Shown: positions 26,324 to 35,262, numbered from the stretch's first letter. The stretch: 46,025 nucleotides of DNA from an uncultured Mailhella sp. (GCF_947631555.1 NZ_CANRLT010000010.1:1-46025), one strand, 5' to 3'. Program-made: numbers and translations. The notes: generated by a model not told the origin, from the letters alone.

Positions 26324-26908
26324 TCACACCGTGAAGCGCATCGCGCCGGACGAGGAAAGGACGCGCACACATTCTGAAGGGATGACCACATATTCGCGCC
26401 GGGGCGGGGGAGCCGCCGCGTCCGCCACACGGGAAAAGGAGAGGCAGTACAGGCCGCCGGCCTCGAGACTGCAATCCAAAAGATGCAGCCCGGACACGTC
26501 CATGGAATGGCCAACGGTCCAGTGGTCGATGTAGGGCGTTTCTCTTGGGGGAATCATGCGCAGGAAGCGGAAGACCGCCACCCGCGGCAGGGGCGGGCAG
26601 GCACAGGAGCGCAGCATCTCCCACACCTCTTCGCGCGAGGCTCCTGGCCCGAAGGGGCGTTCCACGCGCAGGCCGGGAAATTCATGGGCGCGCACGTCCT
26701 CGCACATGGCGTCCACCACATCGGTGTAGTCGATACGGTGTTCGAGGATGTCCTGAAAGGCCGCCGTGTCGTGGATGTAGCGGAGCAGGGTGCGGTTGAA
26801 GATGGCCCGTCCCTCAAGGGGCGTGATGTGGAAGAGCACTTGAAGGGCGTTGAGTACCGCGTAGAGAGCGCAGAAGTTGTCGACTTTTCCCTGATAAAAA
26901 GGCTGCAT
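26324..26908 (-). CDS. Putative C39-like (papain-fold) cysteine peptidase
   Basis: I do not recognise the exact family. The 194-residue protein shows a papain-like catalytic layout: Q6 and C13 in QGKVDNFCALYAVLNALQ at the N-terminus, H129 in YIDHWTVGHSMD, and D145 in LHLLDCSLEAGGLY. The order Gln, Cys-Ala-Leu, His-Trp, Asp is that of peptidase C39-like domains. There is no signal peptide, so it would act in the cytoplasm or be secreted another way. The Met at 26908 is chosen because the fold begins there; an upstream in-frame start at 26977 would add a Gly/Pro/Arg-rich stretch without support. Its stop lies three bases before murJ, indicating cotranscription. Peptidase, amidase or inactive homologue are all possible. 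Confidence 0.6.
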   Translation of the reverse strand: MQPFYQGKVDNFCALYAVLNALQVLFHITPLEGRAIFNRTLLRYIHDTAAFQDILEHRIDYTDVVDAMCEDVRAHEFPGLRVERPFGPGASREEVWEMLRSCACPPLPRVAVFRFLRMIPPRETPYIDHWTVGHSMDVSGLHLLDCSLEAGGLYCLSFSRVADAAAPPPRREYVVIPSECVRVLSSSGAMRFTV

Positions 26909-27043
26909 GACGTATCCCCGCAGACCGTGGGGAGGCCGGCTTGTCCGCGTCCCTTCAGGCCCTGTCCTTTGAGGCATAGCCCCGACCGGTATTTCTCGTC
27001 AAGGAGCTGGACAGGGCTGCAGCTTATGTGTATAGTTATCCCG

Positions 27044-27074
27044 TTGAAAGCATATCAATATAGCTTGATATAAA
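27044..27074 (+). promoter_or_regulatory. metK promoter with palindromic operator
   Basis: ATATCAA (27052-27058) and TTGATAT (27065-27071) form a perfect 7-bp inverted repeat with a six-base spacer, nested inside a wider GCATATC/GATATGC repeat (27050-27056 with 27075-27081). It overlaps a likely promoter: TTGAAA at 27044-27049 and TATAAA at 27069-27074 (spacing 19). Desulfovibrio-type bacteria control methionine/SAM genes with the ArsR-family repressor SahR, so this is a candidate SahR-type operator; the exact consensus was not checked. Confidence 0.6.
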
Positions 27075-27135
27075 GATATGCTCTGTGGACACCGTTTTTC
27101 AGAGTGCCTGCGCTCTGACTTTTCAAGGAGACAAC

Positions 27136-28311
<1,176 letters not shown>

Positions 28312-28332
28312 TCTTCCTTTTCAACGGCACAC

Positions 28333-28357
28333 GGGCCTCCCTTCGGGGAGGCCCTTT
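28333..28357 (+). terminator. Terminator of metK
   Basis: A perfect 9-bp stem (28333-28341 with 28346-28354) with a TTCG tetraloop is followed by TTT, 21 bases after the metK stop codon. Confidence 0.85.
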
Positions 28358-28445
28358 GTCGTTTATGGAGAGTTTCAAGACCTGGACGGACGAGCCGCAG
28401 GTCAGACGAAGGTCGGGCCGTGGTCACGCAATAGTCAGGCGATGC

Positions 28446-29498
28446 TCAGGCAATGATGAGCTGTTCGGCAGGGCTGCGCAGAGGGTGTACCCGGCCAACG
28501 ATCCAGCCTGGTTCGCCAAGAGTCCGCAGTCGCTCAAGCGCTTCTTCGCTTCTGGCCGCAGGAACAGCGAGGAGCAGTCCGCCGGAAGTCTGCGCATCGA
28601 AGGCAAGGGTGGAGCGCAGCTCGTCCACACCGTCGAGTACAGTGGTATGGCAGGCACAGTGACGGCGATTGGCATACGTTCCGGCGGGGATCAGCCCGTC
28701 TCCGGCAAAATCCTCGACGTTGTCCATGAAGGGCAGAGCCGTGCTGTCCAGTTCGACGCTCACCGCGGAACCTCTGGCCATTTCCAGAGCGTGCCCGCCG
28801 AGGCCGAAGCCCGTCACGTCCGTGGCGGCGCGCAGACCCATGTCGCGCAGCACCTGTCCGGCGTTGGCGTTCAGTCGTGTGGTCCAGCGGTAGAGTTCCC
28901 TTTCCGTTTCCTCCGCTCCCGGCCAGCCAGCCTTGATCGCCGTGGCCAGGACGCCCGTGCCCAGCGGCTTGGTCAGGATCAGAACGTCTCCGGGAACCAG
29001 TCCGCTGTTGCTGGCAATGCGTGCTGGGTCCACGATGCCGGTGACGGACAGACCGTATTTGATCTGTTCGTCCTCCAGCGTATGTCCGCCCGCCAGTACA
29101 GCGCCCGCCTGAGCAAGAGCCTCATTGCCTCCGTTCAGAATTTCCACCAGCACGTCCAGCGGCAGGGTGCTTGCCGGATAGCTGACGATGTTCATGGCCG
29201 ACCAGGGGATGCCGCCCATGGCATAAACATCCGAAAGCGCGTTGGCGGCGGCCGTCCGGCCAAAGAGCGTGGGATTGTTGCCGAGCGGACTCAGCACGTC
29301 CACGGTTTGCACCAGAGCCATGCCTGGCGGCGGCGTCTGCACGACTACCGCGTCCTCATTGTGGGCCGATCCGTGCAGAATCCGTCCTGTGGGATCGGGA
29401 ACGCCGGGCAGCGCCCCGAGAACCTGCTCCAGCAACTCTGGAGCTGTCTTTGCCGCTCAGCCGGCGGCCTTTGTGCGATCCATCAGGCGAAACGTCAT
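28446..29498 (-). CDS. selD: Selenide, water dikinase, itself a selenoprotein (in-frame UGA = Sec)
   Basis: SelD makes selenophosphate from selenide and ATP, the selenium donor for tRNA-Sec. Reading from the ATG at 29498 gives MTFRLMDRTKAAG, then TGA at 29457-29459, then AAKTAPELLEQVLG. The TGA sits exactly where SelD proteins carry the catalytic Cys or Sec before AAK, so the product has 350 residues with Sec at 14. AAGGAG lies seven bases before the ATG. A hairpin follows the TGA at 29426-29444. Downstream, LVQTVDVLSPLG, RTAAANALSDVYAMGG and DVTGFGLGGHALEMA are typical of SelD. Read without recoding, the gene would seem to start at a TTG at 29435 inside the hairpin and lack its active site. 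It is the last gene of the selenium cluster. Confidence 0.95.
29426..29444 (-). promoter_or_regulatory. SECIS element of selD
   Basis: Twelve bases after the UGA codon, GCTCCAG and CTGGAGC form a perfect 7-bp stem with loop AGTTG. Distance, stem length and a G-U-containing apical loop fit bacterial SECIS elements bound by SelB. Confidence 0.85.
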
Positions 29499-29548
29499 AG
29501 GTAACTCCTTGAGGTACAGTGTCAGGCTGCGGCGAACGCAGCAGCGCG

Positions 29549-30460
29549 TCAGGCACGGTCAGCCAGAGCCTGTCGCAGAGCTTCGGGCAGGAATGGGATG
29601 AGCTCTCCGACCTGCGTTGCCGGCGTGGGGGACGCCAGCTTTCCGGTCAGGCGGTTGGTCCTTGCCGCAATGGTACAGGCCCGGCGCATGGGGTATCCCG
29701 CCATAAGCAGCCCGGTGACCGTGCCGGTGAGCAGATCGCCTGTGCCTCCAATAGGTTCCATGAAGGGAATGTCGGGACTGTCCACGCGGGCGACCAGAAC
29801 GCCGTCTTCAGCCACGCTGTCCACAGCCCCCTTGATGAGCAGGGTTCTGGCACAGTTTCCATGGGCGTGGGCACGCTGCGCCAGTTCCTCGGCAGAAAGC
29901 CCGCTGCCAAGCAGGAAGCCTCTGGTGTAAAAGGGATGCGGCGCGTTTTCGTCAGCCAGAAAAGCCAGCTCGCCGGCATCGGGCGTGAAAAGATCATACT
30001 CTCCCGCGTAGCCGCTCATTTTGGCCGCATACATGAAGCCGGCGTCGGCAGCGAGGACAGGGGCGGGGTGTTTTTCAGCATACGCCCTGACGCCCATGAG
30101 TACGCGGTTGTGCCCGTCCACATTCGGGAAAAGGTAATGAAAGGTCAGCCCGGCCACCATCTCGGAGGTCGAGGGCAGCCAGTCAGACAGAAACGCATAG
30201 AGGGCCAGGCTGCCCTTGCCGTTGCCCGTGTCGCCGGCCAGCAGCGCCAGAGGCTGCGGCAGCGCAAGGCTTTGGCAGACTTGCAGTGCGGCCGCGATGA
30301 GCGCCGGCGTACCGCGCTGGACAGAAAGAGCGGGGAGAGTCCCGCCGTGGGGCAGGAAGGCCTCAGCGCTGGTGTAGAGCTGGCCTTCTTCCAGCCGCCA
30401 TGAACTCAGCGAGAGCGGAAAGTCCGCATCCGGAACGCTGCCGCAGATGATCCAGCTCAT
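29549..30460 (-). CDS. Ribokinase-fold sugar-kinase-like protein in the selenium cluster
   Basis: The 303-residue protein has a ribokinase/NnrD-like fold. The segment LLAGDTGNGKGSLALYAFL lies near 95, PVLAADAGFMYAAKMSGYAG near 155, DLFTPDAGELAFLADE near 177, and the anion-hole motif EPIGGTGDLLTGTVTGLLMA near 250 with the catalytic-type Asp. That resembles ADP-dependent NAD(P)H-hydrate dehydratase and sugar kinases, but the YjeF N-terminal partner is absent and the substrate is unknown. The ATG at 30460 has GGGAG upstream and overlaps the DUF3343 stop by ATGA; selD follows 50 bases later. The context points to a role in selenium metabolism, which is inference. Confidence 0.72.
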   Translation of the reverse strand: MSWIICGSVPDADFPLSLSSWRLEEGQLYTSAEAFLPHGGTLPALSVQRGTPALIAAALQVCQSLALPQPLALLAGDTGNGKGSLALYAFLSDWLPSTSEMVAGLTFHYLFPNVDGHNRVLMGVRAYAEKHPAPVLAADAGFMYAAKMSGYAGEYDLFTPDAGELAFLADENAPHPFYTRGFLLGSGLSAEELAQRAHAHGNCARTLLIKGAVDSVAEDGVLVARVDSPDIPFMEPIGGTGDLLTGTVTGLLMAGYPMRRACTIAARTNRLTGKLASPTPATQVGELIPFLPEALRQALADRA

Positions 30461-31023
30461 GCTCCCTCCCGCCAGAGACGCCGGGCCTCGACAAACGCCT
30501 TGTGCAGTGCATAGGCGCACAGCGTCTGCCCCCGGATACACGGTTCCTCGGCTTCGCTGACACGCCGGCCGTTCAGCCGCGCCGCAAGCCAGGGCACGTC
30601 CGGGCAGCCCCCGCCCGAGACATTGACGATGGTGCCCGTGTCTTTTTCTACGGTGATCTTCATGTTGGCCGCCCTGACCATGAACCATCTGCCGTAGTCC
30701 GTCGTATGAAACAGCGAGACCGGTTCCAGCAGAGGGTCGTCAACGGGAACGGCAGACAGAGGCTCAAGGTGTTCGCGCTGGAGAACACGTCTGGCAGCGG
30801 GTTCCAGCAGAAGTTCGAAGACAATGACCATGTCGCAGCCAGTGCGCAGTTCAGGCGGAGGCCCCTTGACTTCTACCGGCAGTCCGGCTTCGCGCAGCAG
30901 CCGCTCGGCGCGCAGTACCTCGCCCGTATTGTGAAAGGTGAGAAAGCCCTTTCCCCCGCTTTTGCCGGGCGCAGTTTCCAGTTCAGGCGTGCGTTTCTTC
31001 CAGAGTCCGAACAGGCGTTTCAT
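30457..31023 (-). CDS. DUF3343 putative Se/S carrier with Cys-containing C-terminal extension
   Basis: The first ~110 of 188 residues match DUF3343, a small family associated with selenium and sulfur handling: GFLTFHNTGEVLRAERLLRE, LPVEVKGPPPELRTGCDM and VIVFELLLEPAARRVL. The extension of about 75 residues carries IVNVSGGGCPDVPWLAARL and EPCIRGQTLCAYALHKA, giving three further Cys, and is not part of the minimal domain. The start codon (31023) and its AAAGGA site lie within dispersed repeat copy B. It is coupled to the next gene by ATGA. It may pass selenium from the YedE/TusA-like proteins towards SelD; this is inference. Confidence 0.8.
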   Translation of the reverse strand: MKRLFGLWKKRTPELETAPGKSGGKGFLTFHNTGEVLRAERLLREAGLPVEVKGPPPELRTGCDMVIVFELLLEPAARRVLQREHLEPLSAVPVDDPLLEPVSLFHTTDYGRWFMVRAANMKITVEKDTGTIVNVSGGGCPDVPWLAARLNGRRVSEAEEPCIRGQTLCAYALHKAFVEARRLWREGA

Positions 31024-31203
31024 CAAAAATTCCTTTGTGGTTTGAGACCTCCCCGCTCAGAGGGAAAAGAGTAGCTGATAAAACAGCGAAGCCGATGAAA
31101 TCTTTTTCCGTAATCTCTTCCTTCAGGTAGGGGCAATCCGCACGACCCCTATCCGTTGGTTGCGGAGTCAGTCGGCGGATGGGGCGACGGTGGATTGAAA
31201 CAT
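31020..31203 (-). repeat. Dispersed structured repeat, copy B (DUF3343 leader)
   Basis: This is the shorter partner of the repeat at 14281-14558. Block one (31020-31111) includes the DUF3343 start codon and ribosome site; block two (31130-31203) ends GTGGATTGAAAC on the plus strand. Only 18 bases join the blocks here, against 115 in copy A. Where the sequences differ near 31048-31065, each copy can still form a short C-run/G-run hairpin, suggesting conservation of structure. Confidence 0.8.
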
Positions 31204-31210
31204 CACTGCC

Positions 31211-31280
31211 ATCTGCAGATTCCCCACATTCAGTATCCGCAGATCTGCGGGGCAGGCGTGTTTCGGCGTCCGCCCCGCAG
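31211..31280 (-). other. Overlapping palindromes, possible attenuator
   Basis: Three inverted repeats overlap: ATCTGCAGAT (31211-31220), CCGCAGATCTGCGG (31237-31250), and CTGCGGGGC (31245-31253) pairing with GCCCCGCAG (31272-31280). The segment 31245-31250 can join either of the last two, so the structures exclude each other. It lies between the TusA-like stop codon and repeat copy B. No T-run follows directly. Confidence 0.5.
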
Positions 31281-31331
31281 GTGCGTAACAGGTTCGTTCA
31301 TGGGAGAAAACGTTGCAGCACCGGAGCCGCT

Positions 31332-31547
31332 TCAGCGCACGCCGTTTTTCCGCAGTTCCAGACGGACGTGGCCGTCACACTCACAGGGCGTCACTGTCCA
31401 GCCGCGTTTGGCGGCGGCACGGCTGACGTTTTCCCGGCTGGCTTCGCTGTCCACCAGAACATCGAGGGCTTCGTCAGCGTCAAGATGGGGATGCACCATC
31501 AGCACAGGCTGAGGACAGGAAAGCCCTCTGGTATCAATAGTCTGCAT
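31332..31547 (-). CDS. TusA/SirA/YedF-like sulfur (selenium) carrier
   Basis: The 71-residue protein has the TusA-family fold with the carrier Cys in DTRGLSCPQPVLM (C11, CPxP motif), then DADEALDVLVDSEASRENVS and a second strand pair with two more Cys. TusA-like proteins carry persulfide sulfur; members next to yedE are linked to selenium use. AGAAGGAA precedes the ATG. It follows yedE by 74 bases in the same direction. Confidence 0.88.
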   Translation of the reverse strand: MQTIDTRGLSCPQPVLMVHPHLDADEALDVLVDSEASRENVSRAAAKRGWTVTPCECDGHVRLELRKNGVR

Positions 31548-31621
31548 AGCGTGTTCCTTCTGTTCACCGGCAAGCCCGTTCCCACAGTCCTGCCGGGTGC
31601 TTTGAGAGTGAGTTTTGGGCG

Positions 31622-32713
31622 TCAGGCGCTTTTGCGGCTGTACATGAAGCCGATGACAAGGCAGATGGCAAGCCCGATGAGCGTGGCCTGAGCGCCGTAG
31701 ACGCCGATGCCCGCACCGGAGCTGGCCGTGCCCAGGTTATGGGCCGTGGCCGCGCCCACCAGCATACCCAGCACGAAAATGGCGGCGTCGCTGTCGCCTT
31801 CACCAGCCATGAAGAGCTGGCGTCCGGGGCAGCCGCCGGCAAGAGCAAAGGCCAGCCCGGCAGTGGTCATGCCCAGGAAGTTCCAAAGTCCGTCGGTATG
31901 GGCCACAGGCTGACCGGCGAAGCCTGGATGGAATCCACCCACAAACAGGTTGGCGATGAGCGCCGCCAGCAGCATGGAGAGCAGACCGAGGAACAGGTGA
32001 CTATAGCGGAAGAGGATGAGGTCGCGGAAAGCTCCCATGGTGCAGAAACGGCTGCGCTGAGCCACGGCGCCGATAAGCATGGCGATGACAAGAGACGCAA
32101 GGAAGGGCGCGTGCATCGAACCCGGACCGCTGGTCGAATAGAAGACAGGGCCGCTCTGCTGCTGCCCCTGAATCTGTGGGAACACCAGGGAAAGTCCCAG
32201 CAATCCCAGCATGAGCGCGGGCAGAATCCAGCCTGAAACGGGATTTTGCGCGGAGCTTCGGCCGAGGGTGTAGCCGCGTTTGAAAAACAGTGTGCCAATC
32301 CCGATGCCAACGATAAGCCCGGCCATGCCGAACAGGGCGTTGCCGTCACCGCCGGCAAGCCGCAGCACGGCGCGCCAGGGGCAGCCGAGGAAAACCAGCG
32401 CACCGATGGCCGCGATCATGCCAAGGAGGAAGCGCACCAGAGGGGAAGAGCCTCCGCGGGGTTTGAATTCTCCGGAAAGAAGTGCCATCAGACATGCCCC
32501 GAGTACCAGACCGGCTATTTCCGGTCTCAGATACTGGACGATGGCCGCACGGTGCAGGCCGAGGCCACCTGCAATATCGCGCTCAAAGCAGGCCACGCAG
32601 ATGCCCATATTGGCAGGATTGCCAAGCTGCTGCAGCAGGATAGCCGCAACACCGATCAATGCTCCGGCAAGAATAATACCCGCCGTTGTGGAAAAGGGGT
32701 TCTTGATCCGCAC
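31622..32713 (-). CDS. yedE: YedE-family putative selenium transporter
   Basis: The 363-residue inner-membrane protein of the YeeE/YedE family has about ten hydrophobic segments and conserved Cys motifs: MGICVACFERDIAGGLGLHR near 36-55, LVFLGCPWRAVLRLAGGDGN near 106-125, QRSRFCTMGAFRD near 219, and AGGCPGRQLFMAGEGDSDAA near 305. These motifs and the neighbourhood match the selenium-associated YedE subgroup; family members such as TsuA import thiosulfate, so a sulfur substrate is the alternative. The start is GTG at 32713 with AAGGAG nine bases upstream. It heads the cluster yedE, tusA-like, DUF3343, kinase-like, selD. Confidence 0.9.
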   Translation of the reverse strand: MRIKNPFSTTAGIILAGALIGVAAILLQQLGNPANMGICVACFERDIAGGLGLHRAAIVQYLRPEIAGLVLGACLMALLSGEFKPRGGSSPLVRFLLGMIAAIGALVFLGCPWRAVLRLAGGDGNALFGMAGLIVGIGIGTLFFKRGYTLGRSSAQNPVSGWILPALMLGLLGLSLVFPQIQGQQQSGPVFYSTSGPGSMHAPFLASLVIAMLIGAVAQRSRFCTMGAFRDLILFRYSHLFLGLLSMLLAALIANLFVGGFHPGFAGQPVAHTDGLWNFLGMTTAGLAFALAGGCPGRQLFMAGEGDSDAAIFVLGMLVGAATAHNLGTASSGAGIGVYGAQATLIGLAICLVIGFMYSRKSA

Positions 32714-33254
32714 ACCAGTCTCCTTTCTGTAAGCTGTGAAACCGAAACCGGTTTTGCCGTCCGTGTTTCGGCAAAAAGCGATCGCCCGTCAGGGCAAGGA
32801 TCGCAACTCAACCGTCCATGACCATGTCCGGACTGCGGGAAGGAGCGTTGCAGAAGATGTGCGGTGGAAGTCAGTCAGCCGACCTTTGCGCCAACGCCAA
32901 AAACTGCGAGACCTCCAGTCCCACAGCGGCACTGCGTCAGGTGAACCCGCAGGCATAACGTCCAGTGCGGGGAGAGATGAAAGACAGGTTCAGCATCATG
33001 ACTTCTATCCGATACTGAAAATTTACCCGGGGAGGATGCGAGCGTCAAGACCGCATTTCGCGCGGGGCCGGGCCGCTTCTCCGTATCACGTCGAAAAATT
33101 CAGGAAAAGGAGAAGTTTCTCAGCCGTTGGTGCGGTGCGCGGGACACTTTGACGCGCTTGTGCCCAGGGCGTATGCTGAAAGCTGCATGATGTGGGTTCC
33201 GGTGTTCGCCTGAGCCGGAAAGCGCATGGGATGGAAAACTGCGGAGTCAGACTC
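32714..33254. other. Divergent intergenic region upstream of yedE and the HAD gene
   Basis: This 541-base gap should hold the yedE promoter (minus) and the HAD gene promoter (plus), but no convincing -35/-10 pair was found. AAACCGGTTT near 32747 is a palindrome in the yedE leader. One short, Cys-rich open frame (32857-32958) is listed separately. No RNA gene was recognised. Confidence 0.4.
32857..32958 (+). CDS. Possible Cys-rich 33-residue peptide
   Basis: An ATG with GGAAGGAG about 11 bases upstream opens a 33-codon frame: MCGGSQSADLCANAKNCETS, then SPTAALRQVNPQA and TAA. Three Cys (C2, C11, C17) in the first 17 residues are unusual for a random frame. No known family is recognised. It lies divergently upstream of yedE, so a thiol or selenium role is conceivable. 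It may simply be a chance frame. Confidence 0.3.
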   Translation: MCGGSQSADLCANAKNCETSSPTAALRQVNPQA

Positions 33255-34094
33255 ATGAAAGTGGCGGCCTGTGATTTTGACGGAACGCTTCTTCGCGGCG
33301 GGGAAGTCAGCACTGCAGACCGTGCCGCCATTGACGAATGGCGGGCGGCGGGCCATGTCTTTGGCATCGTCACCGGCCGCGGCGTGACCACACTGCTTGC
33401 GGCCCTGAAACGGTGCGGGCCGGTGCCCTGTGACTTTGTGATCTGCAATAACGGCGCATTAATCTGCGATGGCCAGTTCAGGGAAGTGTGCCGCGCAGTC
33501 CTGCCGGAGGCTGCCAGAACCGTGGTACTTGACCATCCTGTCCTGCAGGTGTGCGACCAATGCCTCCTGTTTTCTGGCGCGGAGGCGTATGTCCTCGCCG
33601 GTAAGGCCCCGTACTGGATTCACCCCGAGAACCGATTTTCCTCCCTGCCGACGGAGCGGGCGCGGCAGCTGCCGCTGCATCAGATCAGTGTGCGGTATCC
33701 GGACACTGTATCTGCACAGGCCTGGGCCGCAGCCCTGGCAGCGGCAGGTGAAGGGCTTGTCGAAGTGCACCTGAGCAGCATCTGCATTGACATGACCGCC
33801 TGCCGCGTCAACAAGACGGAGGGCCTACGCAGGCTTATGCGTATCCGGCACTGGGAGGGAGATGTTTTGGTTGCCGGCGATGATGGCAACGACCTTTCCA
33901 TGATCCGGGACTTCGGCGGCTGCGCCGTGAGCACGGCCACGGATGAGGTGCGCAGGGCCGCCGTCCGCGTGGTGGACAGCGTGGGGCAAATGCTTCGGGA
34001 GCAGATAGGGGATAGCCGTTTCGGTGCCGGATCCCGCGCCGGAAAGAGTCTGCTGCGGCATGGCAGGATGCTGGGCGTCTTTTCGGGGCAGTAA
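33255..34094 (+). CDS. HAD-superfamily phosphatase (Cof-type)
   Basis: The 279-residue protein has HAD motif I ACDFDGTLL at residues 5-13, motif II VTGRG near 39, a C2-type cap (about 85-185), a Lys in CRVNKTEGLRRLM near 195, and motif IV VLVAGDDGNDLSMI near 211. Cof-type HAD enzymes remove phosphate from small metabolites such as sugar phosphates or flavin precursors; the substrate is unknown. The ATG at 33255 is chosen because it lies right before motif I and has GGAG upstream; in-frame upstream starts add non-conserved residues. It converges on dnaJ. Confidence 0.85.
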   Translation: MKVAACDFDGTLLRGGEVSTADRAAIDEWRAAGHVFGIVTGRGVTTLLAALKRCGPVPCDFVICNNGALICDGQFREVCRAVLPEAARTVVLDHPVLQVCDQCLLFSGAEAYVLAGKAPYWIHPENRFSSLPTERARQLPLHQISVRYPDTVSAQAWAAALAAAGEGLVEVHLSSICIDMTACRVNKTEGLRRLMRIRHWEGDVLVAGDDGNDLSMIRDFGGCAVSTATDEVRRAAVRVVDSVGQMLREQIGDSRFGAGSRAGKSLLRHGRMLGVFSGQ

Positions 34095-34158
34095 TCCCTT
34101 GTGAAAGCCTGCGGCAGGTGGGGCGGCTCTATGGCGTCACATTGCGGGACTGGCTGGC

Positions 34159-35262
34159 TCAGTCGGACTTCATAGCCTTCTTGAGCTTGTCGAAGAGACC
34201 TTCCTTGGGCTGTTCGGTAAGTTTTTCAAACTCCTGAAGCAGTTTTTCCTGTTCGGCCGTGAGATGGGTAGGCGTCTTGACTACAATGCGCACGAGGAGA
34301 TCACCCATGCGTTTCTCCCCGGGATAGGGCAGACCCTTGCCGCGCAGCTGGAAGATTTTCCCGCTTTGCGTTCCCTTCGGGATGTCGAGTTCCAGCGCAT
34401 CGTCCTCCTTGATGCCGGGAACCTGTATCCGCGTACCCAGAGCGGCCTGGGGGAAAGAAATCGCTGCGGTGTAAATAAGGTTCTGCTCGTCGCGTTCGAA
34501 AACTTTGTCGTCTTCCACACGCAGCACCACATAGAGATCGCCGGGAGGCCCGCCGTGGACGCCGGCTTCCCCTTCGCCGCGGAGACGCAGTCGGGCGCCG
34601 TCGTAGACGCCTGCGGGGATGTGAACCGTCAGCTCGCGGGTGACTTCCACCATGCCGGTACCGCGGCATTTGGGGCAGGGCTTAGGTATGGTGAAGCCCT
34701 GTCCGCGGCAGGCGGGGCAGGGCTGAAAGAACTGCATGAAGCCCTGACGTATGCCGATCTGCCCGGAGCCTCCGCATTTTTTGCAGGTCTCGCGGCTGGA
34801 GCCTTTGGCCGCGCCGGAACCGCCGCACTCCGTGCAGGTGGCGTGACGGGGAATCTTGATGTGTTTCTCCGTGCCGAGTGCCGCTTCCCGGAAGGAGATG
34901 GTCATGGTGTAGCGCAGATCATCGCCCTGCTGGGGGCGCGGGCCGCGGCTGCGGGCGCCGCCGAAGCCGAACAGGTCGCCGAAGATATCGCCGAACTGGG
35001 CAAAAATGTCTTCCGCACTGTTGAAGCCGCCGCCCATGCCGGTGTCGGCGGTGCCGAAGCGGTCGTAGTGGGCGCGGCGTTCGGGATCGCGCAGGACGTC
35101 GTAGGCTTCCGCCGCTTCCTTGAACTTCTGCTCTGCCTCGGGATTATTAGGATTGTGGTCGGGATGATACTTGAGCGCCAGTTTGCGGTAGGCTCTCTTG
35201 ATTTCATCTTCCGAAGCGTCTCTGGCGACGCCGAGGACTTCATAATAATCGCGCTGGCTCAT
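34159..35262 (-). CDS. dnaJ: Chaperone protein DnaJ
   Basis: DnaJ delivers unfolded proteins to DnaK and stimulates its ATPase. The 367-residue protein has a J domain with the HPD triad ([20 protein letters not shown], near 33), a Gly/Phe region (about 70-110), four CxxCxGxG zinc motifs starting [24 protein letters not shown] and CPKCRGTG (about 135-205), and the C-terminal substrate domain. Such four-motif proteins are type I DnaJ. The ATG at 35262 has GGAAAG upstream. It follows rpoZ by 79 bases in the same direction. Confidence 0.97.
   Translation of the reverse strand: MSQRDYYEVLGVARDASEDEIKRAYRKLALKYHPDHNPNNPEAEQKFKEAAEAYDVLRDPERRAHYDRFGTADTGMGGGFNSAEDIFAQFGDIFGDLFGFGGARSRGPRPQQGDDLRYTMTISFREAALGTEKHIKIPRHATCTECGGSGAAKGSSRETCKKCGGSGQIGIRQGFMQFFQPCPACRGQGFTIPKPCPKCRGTGMVEVTRELTVHIPAGVYDGARLRLRGEGEAGVHGGPPGDLYVVLRVEDDKVFERDEQNLIYTAAISFPQAALGTRIQVPGIKEDDALELDIPKGTQSGKIFQLRGKGLPYPGEKRMGDLLVRIVVKTPTHLTAEQEKLLQEFEKLTEQPKEGLFDKLKKAMKSD

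Noticed and set aside
26978..27135. SAM riboswitch before metK
   Set aside because: The predicted leader is only about 50-60 bases after the promoter and lacks the kink-turn/pseudoknot pattern; the palindrome fits a protein operator better.
31129..31203. CRISPR array suggested by GTGGATTGAAAC
   Set aside because: Each site has only one copy of the motif, with no spacer-repeat series and no cas genes in the window.
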